Positions 9,581-18,734 of a DNA stretch of 64,000 nt are shown one piece after another. Position 1 is the first letter of the stretch; every line of letters begins with the position of its first letter. The stretch lies in contig JAOSKE010000001.1 in NCBI GenBank assembly GCA_027493775.1, positions 620,001 to 684,000 on the forward strand. The letters run 5' to 3'. The notes beneath the pieces were generated by a model. The model was not told where the DNA came from, searched no databases, and saw only the letters and a program-made list of their open reading frames with translations. The stretch is from Kiritimatiellia bacterium. Its GTDB lineage: Bacteria > Verrucomicrobiota > Kiritimatiellia > CAIVKH01. The translations under genes were made by a program, and so were the position numbers.

Positions 9581-10032
9581 TCTCTTCCGATCAGCCCTTC
9601 GACTTCGCTCAAAAACTGATTCACATCGCGAAAGCGCCGATAGACCGACGCGAATCGGACGTAGGCGACTTCATCCAGCTCTTCGAGTTTGTCCATCACC
9701 TTCTGACCGATGATGGTCGAAGGGACTTCACGTTCGTACTCGCTCTCCAACTCGCTGAGAATGCTGTCCACCACTGCGTCAATTTGTTGGACGCTGATCG
9801 GACGTTTTTCGCAAGCGCGTTGAATGCCGCTCTGCAATTTTTTGCGGTCGAATTCCTCGTGACGACCATCGCGTTTGATCACGCGCAAGCCCGCCTTCAC
9901 CACTTCCTCGTAGGTCGTAAAACGGTAGGCGCATTTGAGGCAGACGCGCCGACGGCGAATGACATCACCGTTCCGGACTGTCCGGCTATCAATGACTTTA
10001 TCGTCCTGATGGCTACATTTCGGGCATCGCAT
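9577..10032 (-). CDS. nrdR: transcriptional repressor NrdR
   Basis: Zinc-ribbon plus ATP-cone repressor of ribonucleotide reductase genes. The N-terminal MRCPKCSHQDDKVIDSR and CLKCAYRFTTYE give the four zinc cysteines; the ATP-cone follows (VIKRDGRHEEFDRKKL), and the family ending (YVRFASVYRRFRDVNQF) is present. The start is set at ATG 10032 because NrdR proteins begin with MxCPxC; an in-frame ATG six codons upstream is less likely. No rnr operator pair is obvious upstream. A perfect TTGACA lies at 10100-10095, though without a good -10. Confidence 0.95.
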   Translation of the reverse strand: MRCPKCSHQDDKVIDSRTVRNGDVIRRRRVCLKCAYRFTTYEEVVKAGLRVIKRDGRHEEFDRKKLQSGIQRACEKRPISVQQIDAVVDSILSELESEYEREVPSTIIGQKVMDKLEELDEVAYVRFASVYRRFRDVNQFLSEVEGLIGRE

Positions 10033-10153
10033 GGCGTTTTGGGGCCACAAGATATGGGGCCTGAATCACTCAACTAGCCTACTGGGTGTGGGTATGTCAA
10101 CTTGTTAAGTATAATCCTTGCGTTTCGCCGCGCGGATACTGTACCCCAAAAAC

Positions 10154-10195
10154 GAAATGACGACTCTTTGATGGTTAGTCGCGAGTCGTCATTTC
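10154..10195 (-). terminator. 13-bp perfect inverted repeat with T-run
   Basis: Arms 10154-10166 and 10183-10195 (GAAATGACGACTC and its complement) are perfect and enclose 16 bases. On the minus strand the hairpin is followed by GTTTTT, so it fits a rho-independent terminator for the Lys/Ala micro-protein transcript upstream of nrdR. Confidence 0.75.
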
Positions 10196-10199
10196 AAGA

Positions 10200-10220
10200 C
10201 CTGGCCGCTCAGCGGCCAGG
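10200..10220. terminator. GC-rich 10-bp hairpin
   Basis: CCTGGCCGCT and AGCGGCCAGG are perfect arms around one base. It sits directly upstream (transcript sense) of the 13-bp inverted repeat, so the micro-protein mRNA ends in two stacked hairpins. It lacks its own T-run. Confidence 0.6.
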
Positions 10221-10237
10221 CTCCCTATTCGGGACTG

Positions 10238-10309
10238 TTATTTTTTCTTCTTTGCCGCCTTCTTCGCCGGTTTCTTGGCAGCCTTCTTTGCAGCTTTTTT
10301 CTTGGCCAT
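10238..10309 (-). CDS. 23-residue Lys/Ala micro-protein, histone H1-tail-like
   Basis: The reading frame encodes M followed by only Lys, Ala and one Pro: MAKKKAAKKAAKKPAKKAAK plus three Lys. AAKK/PAKK repeats resemble the C-terminal tails of eukaryotic H1, chlamydial Hc and AlgP-like proteins, which bind DNA through charge. AAGGAGG lies nine bases before the ATG, a strong Shine-Dalgarno. A promoter about 270 bases upstream and a double hairpin downstream make it a complete monocistronic unit. A nucleoid or nucleic-acid-binding role is inference from composition alone. It is too short for most gene callers. Confidence 0.7.
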   Translation of the reverse strand: MAKKKAAKKAAKKPAKKAAKKKK

Positions 10310-10634
10310 CTTCTATCCCTCCTTTCCGCGTTATGTTGTTTCTTTCAGCGATTAAAAAACGACGTCATCCTTTTTCTGGGAATGAACTGACGCGATCTCG
10401 ATGAGACAAATGTTGAAACACCGGAACTCGCGACAACCGCCGGGAATTTTTCGCTCACCGAAAGAACGAAACAAACGAGATGGAAAGAAATGGGATTCAG
10501 ATGGCATGTGTAGAGATGCTTACACGTACGATAAATTGTTTTTTCGCGCTCACCATCACTTACTCTGTTAAGAGAAAGAATATAAATCTCGCAATATGTC
10601 GTCAACTGTCGTGATGATTTTTTTGCAAAAATTT
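10310..10634 (-). other. long leader of the micro-protein gene
   Basis: 325 bases without a supported gene, noticeably AT-richer than the surroundings. An 86-codon minus-strand frame here (10345-10605) is Ser/Cys/Phe-rich and looks spurious. The stretch holds the promoter at 10577-10605, a roughly 260-base untranslated leader with a small GTGTA/TACAC hairpin near 10508, and the Shine-Dalgarno at its end. Confidence 0.5.
10577..10605 (-). promoter_or_regulatory. sigma70-like promoter of the micro-protein gene
   Basis: TTGACG (10605-10600), a 17-base spacer and TATTCT (10582-10577) on the minus strand. It lies just after the gmk stop and points at the Lys/Ala micro-protein. Confidence 0.5.
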
Positions 10635-11258
10635 TTACGCGCCGTTTTTCAGCAGACGATGATGTTCGGCGACAACAATTGAGCGCAACGCGTCGTATGA
10701 CGCATCCAATCGGTCATTCACAATCAGATATCTATAGTCGCGCCATCGCAGGATTTCATTCTCCGCCTGGCGCACTCGACGCTCAATCACATCATCGGTG
10801 TCCTTACCACGAAGATGCAACCGACGGCGCAAGACTTCGATGGAGGGCGGCGCGATGAAGGCGTCCACAAATCCACTGCGCAACGGATCTGTAGGAGGCA
10901 GCGGCGTCAGTTTATTCCGAATTTGCGCCGCGCCCTGCACGTCAATGTCCATCAATACATCGCGCCCCTGCGCGAACCCGCGTTCGATGAACCGGCGCAA
11001 TGTGCCGTAGCGATGGCCGTGCACGGTTGCATGCTCAATAAATTCGTCATTCTGAACGCGGCGTTCGAATTCCTTGTCATCAATGAAATAATAGTCTGTG
11101 CCGTCAATTTCCCCGTCGCGCGGCGCGCGGGTAGTGCAGGACACTGAGTACACCATTTGATGGAACTCGGCGAGGAGGCGCTCGCAGAGGGTTGTTTTTC
11201 CGCCACCCGAGGGCGCGGACACGATGACCAGTAGTGAGCGGACAGGTAGTTCGATCAT
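10635..11258 (-). CDS. gmk: guanylate kinase
   Basis: Phosphorylates GMP to GDP. It has 207 aa with the P-loop VSAPSGGGKTTL (about residues 13-24), the GMP-binding SCTTRAPRDGEIDGTDYYF, EHATVHGHRYGT and DIDVQGAAQI, all canonical. The start overlaps the yicC stop (ATGA). The yicC-gmk pairing is widespread in bacteria. An RNA polymerase omega gene, often next, is absent here. Confidence 0.96.
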   Translation of the reverse strand: MIELPVRSLLVIVSAPSGGGKTTLCERLLAEFHQMVYSVSCTTRAPRDGEIDGTDYYFIDDKEFERRVQNDEFIEHATVHGHRYGTLRRFIERGFAQGRDVLMDIDVQGAAQIRNKLTPLPPTDPLRSGFVDAFIAPPSIEVLRRRLHLRGKDTDDVIERRVRQAENEILRWRDYRYLIVNDRLDASYDALRSIVVAEHHRLLKNGA

Positions 11259-12139
11259 TGTATATTTTGAACCTGCTCTCGCAGGCGCTCCAATTCCGTT
11301 TTGAATAACACAACTCGCTGGGTGATTGCAGCATCGTTTGCTTTCGACCCAACTGTATTGATTTCCCGATAAAGTTCCTGGGCCAAAAAGTCCAACGCCT
11401 TCCCCGCCGGCGACGCGCCGCGCAACAGGGCGCGGGCCTGGACAACGTGGCTGCCAATCCGGGTCGTTTCTTCCGTGATATCCGCACGATCAGCAAATAG
11501 CAACGCTTCGCGCTCCAACCGTTCGTCGGATATGCCCAGCTCGCCGGCCATGGTGGAGAGGCGTTGCAATAGTGTGGCGCGATAACGCGCGACGGATTCG
11601 GGACTGAGCTTTTTAATTTCCGCCGCAAGTTGTTCAAGCGTGGCGATCCGCGCCAATAAATCGCGGGCCAACGCAGTCCCCTCTTTCACCCGCATTCGAT
11701 CGAGGCGCGCTAATGCCTTTTTCAAGGCTGGTTGCAAAACGGACCATACGCGATCGGGATCATCTTCGCCCGACTCAACACGCAGGACTCCGGGAAATGT
11801 CAACAGATGGGACAGCCCCAAGTCGTCGCGGACGTTCAGCTTTTTCGCATTCTTGCGCAAGGTCTCCAAATACGCGTGCGCCAATGACTCGTTCACATGC
11901 ACGGCATGGCGCGATTCCGTTGAGGTTGAGCGAATGACAATGCTCACATTCACGCGGCCACGCGTGAGCACCAAGGCGATCTCTTCGTGAATCCTCGATT
12001 CCAATGCATTCAACGAACGGGGCAACGCAAGAACAACATCGAGTTGTTTGCGATTGACCGAGCTGACCTCAACTTCGGCCCGCAATCCCGACTGCTGGTT
12101 GGTTGCGCGTCCGTACCCGGTCATGCTGCGAGCGCTCAT
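11255..12139 (-). CDS. yicC: YicC family endoribonuclease
   Basis: 294 aa. It begins with the family signature [12 protein letters not shown] and ends with [20 protein letters not shown], the diagnostic DUF1732 ending. YicC proteins are reported to act in RNA turnover as endoribonucleases; the exact substrate here is unknown. ATG 12139 overlaps the trpB stop by four bases, so the gene is coupled to the trp operon. Confidence 0.93.
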   Translation of the reverse strand: MSARSMTGYGRATNQQSGLRAEVEVSSVNRKQLDVVLALPRSLNALESRIHEEIALVLTRGRVNVSIVIRSTSTESRHAVHVNESLAHAYLETLRKNAKKLNVRDDLGLSHLLTFPGVLRVESGEDDPDRVWSVLQPALKKALARLDRMRVKEGTALARDLLARIATLEQLAAEIKKLSPESVARYRATLLQRLSTMAGELGISDERLEREALLFADRADITEETTRIGSHVVQARALLRGASPAGKALDFLAQELYREINTVGSKANDAAITQRVVLFKTELERLREQVQNIQ

Positions 12140-13356
12140 GGCTTTTTTGCTCCATCCTTCAAATGCGTGGCGTCCCAGGTCTCCATCTGCTGTACATCCT
12201 TGTCGCCGCGCCCGGAGAGGTTGAAAATAATCAAGTCGCGCGACTTGAATGAACGGCGTTTCTTCATCGCGTACGCGATGGCGTGCGCAGATTCCAGTGC
12301 GGGAAGAATGCCTTCCAGACGGCAAAGCGTATTGACCGCCTTCATCGCCTCGGCATCGCTTGCGTGATAATACTCAGCGCGCTTCAAATCGCGCAGCAAG
12401 GCGTGTTCCGGGCCGACGGCGGCGTAATCCAGCCCTGCACTCACCGAATGGGTCAATTGAATCTGTCCATCGGCATCCTGCAGGACGAACGTCCGGGTTC
12501 CCTGCAGGATTCCAAGGCGACCTCCGGCGAAACGCGCCGCATGATGCCCGGGCTTGATCGCGTCACCGCCCGCTTCCACTCCGATCAGGCGCACGCGCTT
12601 ATCCTTAATAAAGGGATAAAAAATCCCGATCGCATTACTACCGCCTCCGACGCAGGCGATAATATGGGTGGGCACACGTTGCTCCGCTGCCAGAATCTGG
12701 CGGCGGGTTTCACGCCCGATCACGCTTTGAAAATCGCGCACCATCATCGGATACGGATGTGCGCCGAGCACGGAACCTAAAATGTAGTGCGTTTCGCGGA
12801 CATTCGTCACCCAGTCGCGCATCGCTTCGTTGATTGCTTCCTTCAACGTCTGTTGCCCGGCAGTGACCGACACGACTGTGGCGCCGAGCCTGCGCATCCG
12901 TGAAACATTCAGGGCCTGGCGCTCCATGTCCACCGCGCCCATGTAAATGACGCACTCCAAACCGAACATTGCGGCGACCGTTGCCGTCGCGACCCCGTGC
13001 TGCCCTGCCCCAGTCTCGGCAATGATCCGCCGTTTGCCCATTCTTCGGGCGAGGAGTACTTGGCCAAGTGAATTGTTAATTTTGTGCGCGCCGGTATGAC
13101 ACAAGTCTTCGCGCTTGAGATACACCGTCGCGCCGAGCTCTTTCGAAAGACGCTGTGCGTGATAGAGCGGTGTCGGACGCCCAACAAAGTTGCGCAGGTA
13201 GTAATCGAGTTCCTTATGGAACGCGGCATCGCGGCGAACTTTGTCATACTGTTCCGCCAACTCCTTCAGTGGGGACATCAGCGTTTCGGGGACAAACATG
13301 CCGCCATAGGGGCCGAAATGTCCGAGGTTGTCCGGTTCTGTTATTCCACGCGGCAT
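12136..13356 (-). CDS. trpB: tryptophan synthase beta chain
   Basis: PLP enzyme joining indole and serine to make tryptophan. It has 406 aa with the PLP lysine in [13 protein letters not shown] (about residue 90), the [13 protein letters not shown] loop, the phosphate-binding GGGSNAIG and a C-terminal [10 protein letters not shown]. This is the TrpB1 form that pairs with TrpA. It overlaps trpF by 16 bases and yicC by four. Confidence 0.96.
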   Translation of the reverse strand: MPRGITEPDNLGHFGPYGGMFVPETLMSPLKELAEQYDKVRRDAAFHKELDYYLRNFVGRPTPLYHAQRLSKELGATVYLKREDLCHTGAHKINNSLGQVLLARRMGKRRIIAETGAGQHGVATATVAAMFGLECVIYMGAVDMERQALNVSRMRRLGATVVSVTAGQQTLKEAINEAMRDWVTNVRETHYILGSVLGAHPYPMMVRDFQSVIGRETRRQILAAEQRVPTHIIACVGGGSNAIGIFYPFIKDKRVRLIGVEAGGDAIKPGHHAARFAGGRLGILQGTRTFVLQDADGQIQLTHSVSAGLDYAAVGPEHALLRDLKRAEYYHASDAEAMKAVNTLCRLEGILPALESAHAIAYAMKKRRSFKSRDLIIFNLSGRGDKDVQQMETWDATHLKDGAKKP

Positions 13357-13961
13357 TGCTCGATAAACCTTTTTACTTTTTGTATATCCTTTTTACCCGG
13401 CTCGCTTTCCACGCCCGAACTTACATCAACACCCCAAGGCTTCACGACGTTGAGCGCTTCGCGCACATTTTCTGGCGTCAAACCGCCTGCCAACAAAACC
13501 GGCTTCATCGCACGATTGACGAACTCGCGCGCCAACTTCCAGTCCCCCACTTCGCCCGTGCCGCCCGGAGCGCCTTTGCTATACGTGTCCACGAGATACG
13601 CGGCAACAGACCACCCTGCGGGAGGGATTGCCGTGCCACCGCGTGGAATTCGGACCGCGCGCCAAATGGGTCTCGGAAAGTTCACAAAGTCACTGTGTTG
13701 TTCCGCGCCATGGAGTTGTGCGATTTCGACATTCGCCAGCTCCATCGTCCGCAAAATATCCTCGGGCAGCATATCCACAAACACACCCACACGCCGAATC
13801 GTCACCGGTATATCTCGCGTCCAAACCGCGACATCCTCCGGTTTCACGGCGCGCTTGGATTGCGGCCAGAAGACGAAACCAATGGCGTCCGGTTTGAGCG
13901 CCACGACGGCGTCCACATCGGCTTCACTTGTCAATCCGCAGATTTTTACGAAACAGCCCAT
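13341..13961 (-). CDS. trpF: phosphoribosylanthranilate isomerase
   Basis: Third step of tryptophan synthesis, a TIM barrel of 206 aa. It opens with [14 protein letters not shown] (catalytic Cys) and has [27 protein letters not shown] and [16 protein letters not shown]. It overlaps trpC by 16 bases and trpB by 16, indicating tight coupling. Confidence 0.95.
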   Translation of the reverse strand: MGCFVKICGLTSEADVDAVVALKPDAIGFVFWPQSKRAVKPEDVAVWTRDIPVTIRRVGVFVDMLPEDILRTMELANVEIAQLHGAEQHSDFVNFPRPIWRAVRIPRGGTAIPPAGWSVAAYLVDTYSKGAPGGTGEVGDWKLAREFVNRAMKPVLLAGGLTPENVREALNVVKPWGVDVSSGVESEPGKKDIQKVKRFIEQCRVE

Positions 13962-14737
13962 GCTTCCCCCATCAACGTCTTCACTGCGCGTGCCAACACG
14001 CGCTTCCTCAAAAGATGTTCGCCCACCAGCACCGCCTGCGCTCCCGCTTCTTTCAATCGTACAACGTTTTCCGCCGTGCGGATTCCACTCTCACTGACCA
14101 AACACCCGCCCCGAGGCATTTGCGAGGCCAAACGAAAGGTCGTTTCCAGTTTGGTCTCAAAGGTCTTCAGATTGCGATTATTCACCCCGATGCAAATTGC
14201 GCCAAGCGATTTCGCAACGGACAATTCGCGCTGATCGTGCACCTCAACTAGGGGTGTTAGACCGGTTGCGACGACGAGCTTGTACAGATCGGCAAGTGTT
14301 TTGCGCGGCAGTGCCGCGACGATCAATAGAAGCGCAGATGCGCCGATGACGCGCGCGTGCGCAACCTGCCAGGGATCAATCACGAACTCCTTGTAGAGCA
14401 TCGGCAGCTTCACTGCGTTACGCACGGCCTTGAAATCGGTCTCTCCGCCGCCGAAATAGGGGCCATCCATCAAGACGGAAAGCGCCTGCGCCCCGCCCCG
14501 CTCATAGGAACGCGCAATCTTTGCGGGATCGAACGGCGTCCGAATAATTCCCGCCGAGGGGGAGCGGCGTTTTACTTCCGCGATCAATCCGATCGGCACG
14601 GATTTCAACGCTGCAAGAAAATCGGCTGGCGCGGGCGTCTCCGTTGCACGTTTTTCCATTTCGCGCAACGACACGCGCTCGCGACGCAACGTGATCTCGC
14701 GGCGTTTATCTGCAATTATTTTCTGAAGAATATTCAC
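13946..14737 (-). CDS. trpC: indole-3-glycerol phosphate synthase
   Basis: Closes the indole ring in tryptophan synthesis. It has 263 aa with [12 protein letters not shown] (catalytic Glu/Lys), [17 protein letters not shown] (catalytic Lys), [20 protein letters not shown] and [11 protein letters not shown]. The start overlaps the prfB stop (ATGA). trpE, trpG and trpD are not in the window. Confidence 0.96.
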   Translation of the reverse strand: MNILQKIIADKRREITLRRERVSLREMEKRATETPAPADFLAALKSVPIGLIAEVKRRSPSAGIIRTPFDPAKIARSYERGGAQALSVLMDGPYFGGGETDFKAVRNAVKLPMLYKEFVIDPWQVAHARVIGASALLLIVAALPRKTLADLYKLVVATGLTPLVEVHDQRELSVAKSLGAICIGVNNRNLKTFETKLETTFRLASQMPRGGCLVSESGIRTAENVVRLKEAGAQAVLVGEHLLRKRVLARAVKTLMGEAWAVS

Positions 14738-15853
14738 GCCTTTTTGCCCATTCGCAAATACGACTCAATAAATCCATCCAAATTACCGTCCAGCACAGCG
14801 TCCACCTGACCTGTTTCAAAATCCGTGCGATGATCCTTCACCATCGTGTAGGGCTGAAGCACATAACTGCGGATTTGATGACCCCAAGCGATCTCGCCCT
14901 TTTCGCCGTAAAACCGCTCCATCTCGCGCCGTTTTTTATCCAACTCGTACTCGTAAAGCTTCGCCCGCAACATTTTCATACACTTGGCGCGGTTCATGTG
15001 CTGTGAGCGCTCGGCCTGACACTGCACGACAATGCCCGTGGGCAGGTGAACGATGCGCACGGCTGAGTCCGTCTTGTTGACGTGCTGGCCCCCCGCCCCG
15101 CTTGAACGATACGTGTCCACACGTAAATCTTTGTCCGGAATTTCGACCTCTACGGCGTCATCCACTTCCGCGACAACATCCAATGCGGCAAACGAGGTGT
15201 GGCGACGTTTTGCGCTGTCAAACGGACTGATGCGCACCAAGCGATGAACTCCGCGTTCGGCCTTCAAGTAGCCATACGCAAAGGGGCCGCTGACCAGAAA
15301 TGAAACACTTTTGATTCCGGCCTCGTCGCCTCGCTGCATATCCAGCAGATCCACCGTGAAGCCGTGTTCTTCGCAATAGCGCGTGTACATCCGATAAAGC
15401 ATGGACGCCCAATCGCAAGACTCCGTGCCGCCCGCCCCCGCGTTGATGTCAAGGTACGCGTTGTTCGCGTCGAATTGTTCGGACAGCAGCGACTGCAATT
15501 CGAAGCGGCGGTAGTCGGCCTCGAGTTTGCCAACCCGACTCTCGGCCTCTTTCATGAACTCGTCCCGCTCGCTCTCGGATTCCGAGCCCTCCAACAGCTC
15601 CAGAAGGACAGCCAGTTCTCCTGCTTCCGATTCCAGCTCCTGGAACGGCTCAAGCAACGCCTTTAGTGCGTTGGTTTTCTGGATGACTCCGCGCGCTTTG
15701 TTCGTCTCGTCCCAAAATCCGGGAGATGTGGCGTGCGCCTGCAGTTCCTCCAACTCACGACTGCGTTCCGCGACGTCAAAGAAACCCCCTTAGCCCGTCG
15801 AGCTTTTGCTGAACGAGCTGTAAGCGCCCACTAATTTCGTGCATATCCGCCAT
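14734..15853 (-). CDS. prfB: peptide chain release factor 2, programmed +1 frameshift
   Basis: Releases peptides at UGA and UAA. Zero frame starts at ATG 15853 and runs 25 codons to an in-frame TGA (15778-15776); the ribosome must shift +1 at CTTTGA to continue in the long frame ([12 protein letters not shown] onward). The tripeptide anticodon SPF (in [11 protein letters not shown]) and the catalytic GGQ ([16 protein letters not shown]) are both present. The short-to-long arrangement autoregulates RF2. The gene heads prfB-trpC-trpF-trpB-yicC-gmk. Confidence 0.97.
15776..15790 (-). promoter_or_regulatory. RF2 programmed frameshift site
   Basis: The minus strand reads AGGGGGTTTCTTTGA: an internal Shine-Dalgarno (AGGGGG), three spacer bases, the slippery CTT codon and the TGA stop followed by C. 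It differs from the E. coli site only in TTT in place of TAT. Confidence 0.95.
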
Positions 15854-15889
15854 GATCAATTCTTCTCCCGATTTACCACAAGACGCGCG

Positions 15890-15918
15890 ACTGTAGCGCA
15901 GCGCGAAAGGAATGACAA
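15890..15918 (-). promoter_or_regulatory. sigma70-like promoter of prfB-trpCFB
   Basis: TTGTCA (15918-15913), 17-base spacer, TACAGT (15895-15890) on the minus strand. It predicts a leader of about 30 bases. No leader peptide with Trp codons or trp attenuator is visible. Confidence 0.5.
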
Positions 15919-15982
15919 AGCGTAAGGCTGAACTTCCTTTATTTCCTGCTCGCCACCCGGAGGAGCGAAACCGCTGTGCGGC

Positions 15983-16669
15983 CTATAGGTGGCGCGATGG
16001 AAGCGGAGCATTGAAAAAACATTCGCGGTGGATGTGCTTCCACGGAGTCTTGTTCTTCAAGAGAAATTCAGTGACATCGTCCAGCATGTTGTCCAAACCG
16101 CAGAGGTAGTAATCAAAATCGCCCACAGGCAGGTCATTCAACCGGTCTGTAATGCGTCCGTGATGACAGCCCGACACGACCTCGCGGGAGACGGCCAATT
16201 TCGCTCCGCGTTTTTCCAACCAATCGCGATCAAACAAATCCGCCGCCTTGCGGCAGCCATACCAAAACGCCGCCGGACGCGCGGCGGCGGGGCTGCGCAG
16301 ATAGGCCACAAAGGGAGCGACTCCCGTTCCCGTTGCCATAAAAACGAATGGACGCTGCTCCGCGTTCGCGCCGGGACGGAACCATCCGAACGGCGGACTT
16401 GTTCGCACCCAATCGCCCGGCTTCAGGCTACAAAGAAACGGACTGACACGTCCGCCATTCATCCGGCGCACAAGAACACGCAGATCATCGGCGTCTGTGC
16501 CCGAGGCAAGGCTGTACGGTCGGGACTGAGTTCCATCGGAGCTGTAAAGAGCAATGCAGTCTCCGACTTCAAATGCGAGATGTGATCGTTCAAGGCACAA
16601 TTCAACGATATCAGGCCCATGCGGAATCGCCGCGACCACACGACGCGGCGCTGGAGGTTCACTGCTCAT
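15983..16669 (-). CDS. FAD/NAD(P)-binding oxidoreductase domain protein
   Basis: 228 aa of the ferredoxin-NADP reductase superfamily. The FAD-binding SRPYSLASG (about residues 48-56) and the nucleotide-binding MATGTGVAPFVAYL (about residues 110-123) are clear, and the C-terminal YYLCGLDNMLDDV matches the usual NADP-site loop. There is no iron-sulfur or ferredoxin domain, so it needs a partner protein. It overlaps murB (ATGA), but that gives no clear clue to its acceptor. Confidence 0.82.
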   Translation of the reverse strand: MSSEPPAPRRVVAAIPHGPDIVELCLERSHLAFEVGDCIALYSSDGTQSRPYSLASGTDADDLRVLVRRMNGGRVSPFLCSLKPGDWVRTSPPFGWFRPGANAEQRPFVFMATGTGVAPFVAYLRSPAAARPAAFWYGCRKAADLFDRDWLEKRGAKLAVSREVVSGCHHGRITDRLNDLPVGDFDYYLCGLDNMLDDVTEFLLKNKTPWKHIHRECFFNAPLPSRHL

Positions 16670-17598
16670 ACGGCATTTGCGGGCCAGTCGCCCAGCAGAC
16701 GAACCTCGCGATGCAGCTCGATTCCAAATTCTTCGTGAACGAGCGCGGCCATTTGTCGCGATAGCTCAAGAACGTCCGCCGCTGTGCAGCCGCGTTCTGC
16801 GATGATGATGTTCGCGTGTTTTTCATAAGGTCGTGCGCCTCCAACGCGCAGGTTTTTCGCGCCCGCCTGTTCGAGAAACCAACCCGCAGCCTGCCGCCGT
16901 TCCGCGCTGGACGTCGGCTCGATGTTTTTGAAAAAGCTGCCCGCAGTGGGGATGCGCTGCCAGTCCGGATGCTTGGCGGCGCGCAGAGCCAAAATTTCCT
17001 GCCGCCGTGCGCGGAGGCGGGTTCGATCACCCTGTCGCAGGCGCAGACGCGCAGCGGCAACCATTGCGCCGGTGTCCGACAGGCGCGATTGCCGATAACC
17101 AAAACCAAGCTCATCCGCAGGCAGCTCGCGTTCGGTGGCGTTCCGATCCAACGCGGTAATTGAGATAACCCTGTCGCCAATTTGTTCGCCGAATGCGCCC
17201 GCGTTTCCGACAATTGCCCCGCCGACTGTTCCCGGTATTCCCGTGCAGCAAAGCAATCCGTCCAATCCCTGTTGGACGGCGTAATTGGCGAGGTCGTCAA
17301 GGCGCGTTGAAGCCTGAACAATGATCTCATTCCCCTGTCGCGCAACCATCGGTCGCTCCGAGAAATAGCGGATGACCTGGCGATCAATACCGGCATCATT
17401 GACGAGCAGATTCGAGCCGCCGCCAATTAAAACGAAATCCTCGCCTACTTCTCCAAACGCGCGGATGGCGCGGCGCAATTCCGTGGCATTCACGCACGTT
17501 GTCAAACCCCGACACGGGCCGCCGAGCCTGAAGGTCGTATAGAGTGAAAGACGCGGGCCGTTCGCCGGTGATGATCGGGAGTCGGTTCTACTCGTCAT
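16666..17598 (-). CDS. murB: UDP-N-acetylenolpyruvoylglucosamine reductase
   Basis: Reduces the enolpyruvyl ether to make UDP-MurNAc for peptidoglycan. FAD-linked, about 310 aa. TTFRLGGPC, GGGSNLLVND, GIPGTVGGAIVGNAGAFG, FGYRQSRL (with the catalytic-region Arg/Tyr) and SFFKN are all present, placing it with type I/II MurB. ATG 17598 is preferred over an upstream TTG two codons earlier that would overlap pduO. The presence of murB implies a peptidoglycan wall. Confidence 0.94.
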   Translation of the reverse strand: MTSRTDSRSSPANGPRLSLYTTFRLGGPCRGLTTCVNATELRRAIRAFGEVGEDFVLIGGGSNLLVNDAGIDRQVIRYFSERPMVARQGNEIIVQASTRLDDLANYAVQQGLDGLLCCTGIPGTVGGAIVGNAGAFGEQIGDRVISITALDRNATERELPADELGFGYRQSRLSDTGAMVAAARLRLRQGDRTRLRARRQEILALRAAKHPDWQRIPTAGSFFKNIEPTSSAERRQAAGWFLEQAGAKNLRVGGARPYEKHANIIIAERGCTAADVLELSRQMAALVHEEFGIELHREVRLLGDWPANAV

Positions 17599-17600
17599 GC

Positions 17601-18188
17601 TCAAACACCATCTTTCCTATTCCGCAATTCTCGAAGCGAGAGCGATTCGCCCTCTTCAATGCGCGCAATCAGCCACAAATAATCAGAAAAACGGTTAAAC
17701 CAGCGCAGCAGTACATCATTTTCTACCAAGTTCTCCCGAACCAGCCTCACCACCCGCCGTTCGACTCGGCGCGCCACCGTGCGCGCGTGATCCAGATGTG
17801 CCGCGCCCAGCGAGTCCACGCCGCCAGGGATGATGAATCCATCGGGCATCTTGACCCGCTGTTCCCACTTTTCTCGTTGTGCGTCAAACTTGGCCAGATC
17901 CGCTTCTTCGATCCGCTGCTTCAAGTGGGGAACCTTTTCCGGCGAGGTCGCCAGTTCCGCGCCCGCGCTGAAAAGGTCGCGTTGCAGCTCTAAAATCTCG
18001 CGCCGGATTTCCTCGTTTCCTACGTGGCAACGCGCGATGCCGAGAATGCTGACCAGTTCGTCCAGATCACCGTATGCCATCGTTCGCGCGGAGTCCTTTT
18101 GGACTTCCTCTCCCGAGAGAAGAAACGTTGTGCCGCGATCTCCTTTTCGGGTTGTTATACTTCGTGAGGCGCTCATGCAGGGATCCAT
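17601..18188 (-). CDS. PduO-type cob(I)alamin adenosyltransferase
   Basis: Transfers the adenosyl group of ATP to cob(I)alamin, making coenzyme B12. About 191-195 aa. The N-terminal ITTRKGDRGTT motif, YGDLDELVSILG, and the C-terminal ARTVARRVERRVV plus LLRWFNRFSDYLWLIAR are family hallmarks. Two ATGs (18188, 18176) are possible starts, neither with a clear Shine-Dalgarno. No cobalamin riboswitch is visible. It implies at least one B12-dependent enzyme elsewhere. Confidence 0.92.
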   Translation of the reverse strand: MDPCMSASRSITTRKGDRGTTFLLSGEEVQKDSARTMAYGDLDELVSILGIARCHVGNEEIRREILELQRDLFSAGAELATSPEKVPHLKQRIEEADLAKFDAQREKWEQRVKMPDGFIIPGGVDSLGAAHLDHARTVARRVERRVVRLVRENLVENDVLLRWFNRFSDYLWLIARIEEGESLSLRELRNRKDGV

Positions 18189-18191
18189 GCG

Positions 18192-18734
18192 CTATACGAC
18201 TTCGGGATGCTCCAGAACGTAAAGCCCGACATAGATTTTCGGATCAATGAAAAAACCTTGTTCACGTTTTTCGCGCAGCCACGCATGAATGCCCGCAAGG
18301 GGAACCGTGTGGACCTGAATGTCCTCCGTCTCGTCGCCGCCGCCCGCGTTCTCGCGGCATAATCCATCGGCAAGAAAAAAGGAATACTTGTCTGTGGATC
18401 GGGCGGGCGACATTGGCCCTGAAAACACCGGCTTCATCCGTTTCGCCGAATATCCGGATTCTTCAAGCAGTTCGCGCTTTGCGGCCTCTGCGAAATCTTC
18501 GTTCTGACGCTCGACGCCATCGCCCACCAATCCGGCAGGCAGCTCAATGACTCGGCCCCCAAGTGGAATTCGTATCTGCTCGACGAGCAGAAGGTGTTGA
18601 TCCCGCGTAACAGCAATGATTACCGCAATTCCGCGAACATCGCGGTGTTCGATGAATTCCCAGCCTTGCTCCCGTACGAAGCGCAGCCAACGGCCCTCGT
18701 GGAGCACTTCACGATTATTTTCTCTCGCGCTCAT
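18192..18734 (-). CDS. NUDIX hydrolase, ADP-ribose pyrophosphatase-like
   Basis: 180 aa. A complete Nudix box spans GVERQNEDFAEAAKRELLEE followed by SGY. ELPAGLV just before it and the RIPLGGRVIELPAG context are typical of ADP-sugar pyrophosphatases (NudF/YffH-like), which cleave ADP-ribose or nucleotide sugars. The start overlaps the waaA stop by four bases. The substrate is inferred from family only. Confidence 0.88.
   Translation of the reverse strand: MSARENNREVLHEGRWLRFVREQGWEFIEHRDVRGIAVIIAVTRDQHLLLVEQIRIPLGGRVIELPAGLVGDGVERQNEDFAEAAKRELLEESGYSAKRMKPVFSGPMSPARSTDKYSFFLADGLCRENAGGGDETEDIQVHTVPLAGIHAWLREKREQGFFIDPKIYVGLYVLEHPEVV

Noticed and set aside
10345..10605. 86-codon frame in the micro-protein leader
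   Set aside because: No Shine-Dalgarno and atypical composition; it contains the promoter.
13155..14234. 359-codon plus-strand frame
   Set aside because: Antisense to trpB, trpF and trpC, which are unmistakable.
15854..15982. Trp attenuator or leader peptide upstream of prfB-trpCFB
   Set aside because: The ~30-base leader is too short and has no Trp codon run.
17601..18188. Cobalamin riboswitch near the adenosyltransferase gene
   Set aside because: The gene overlaps or abuts its neighbours, leaving no room; no B12-box-like sequence was seen.
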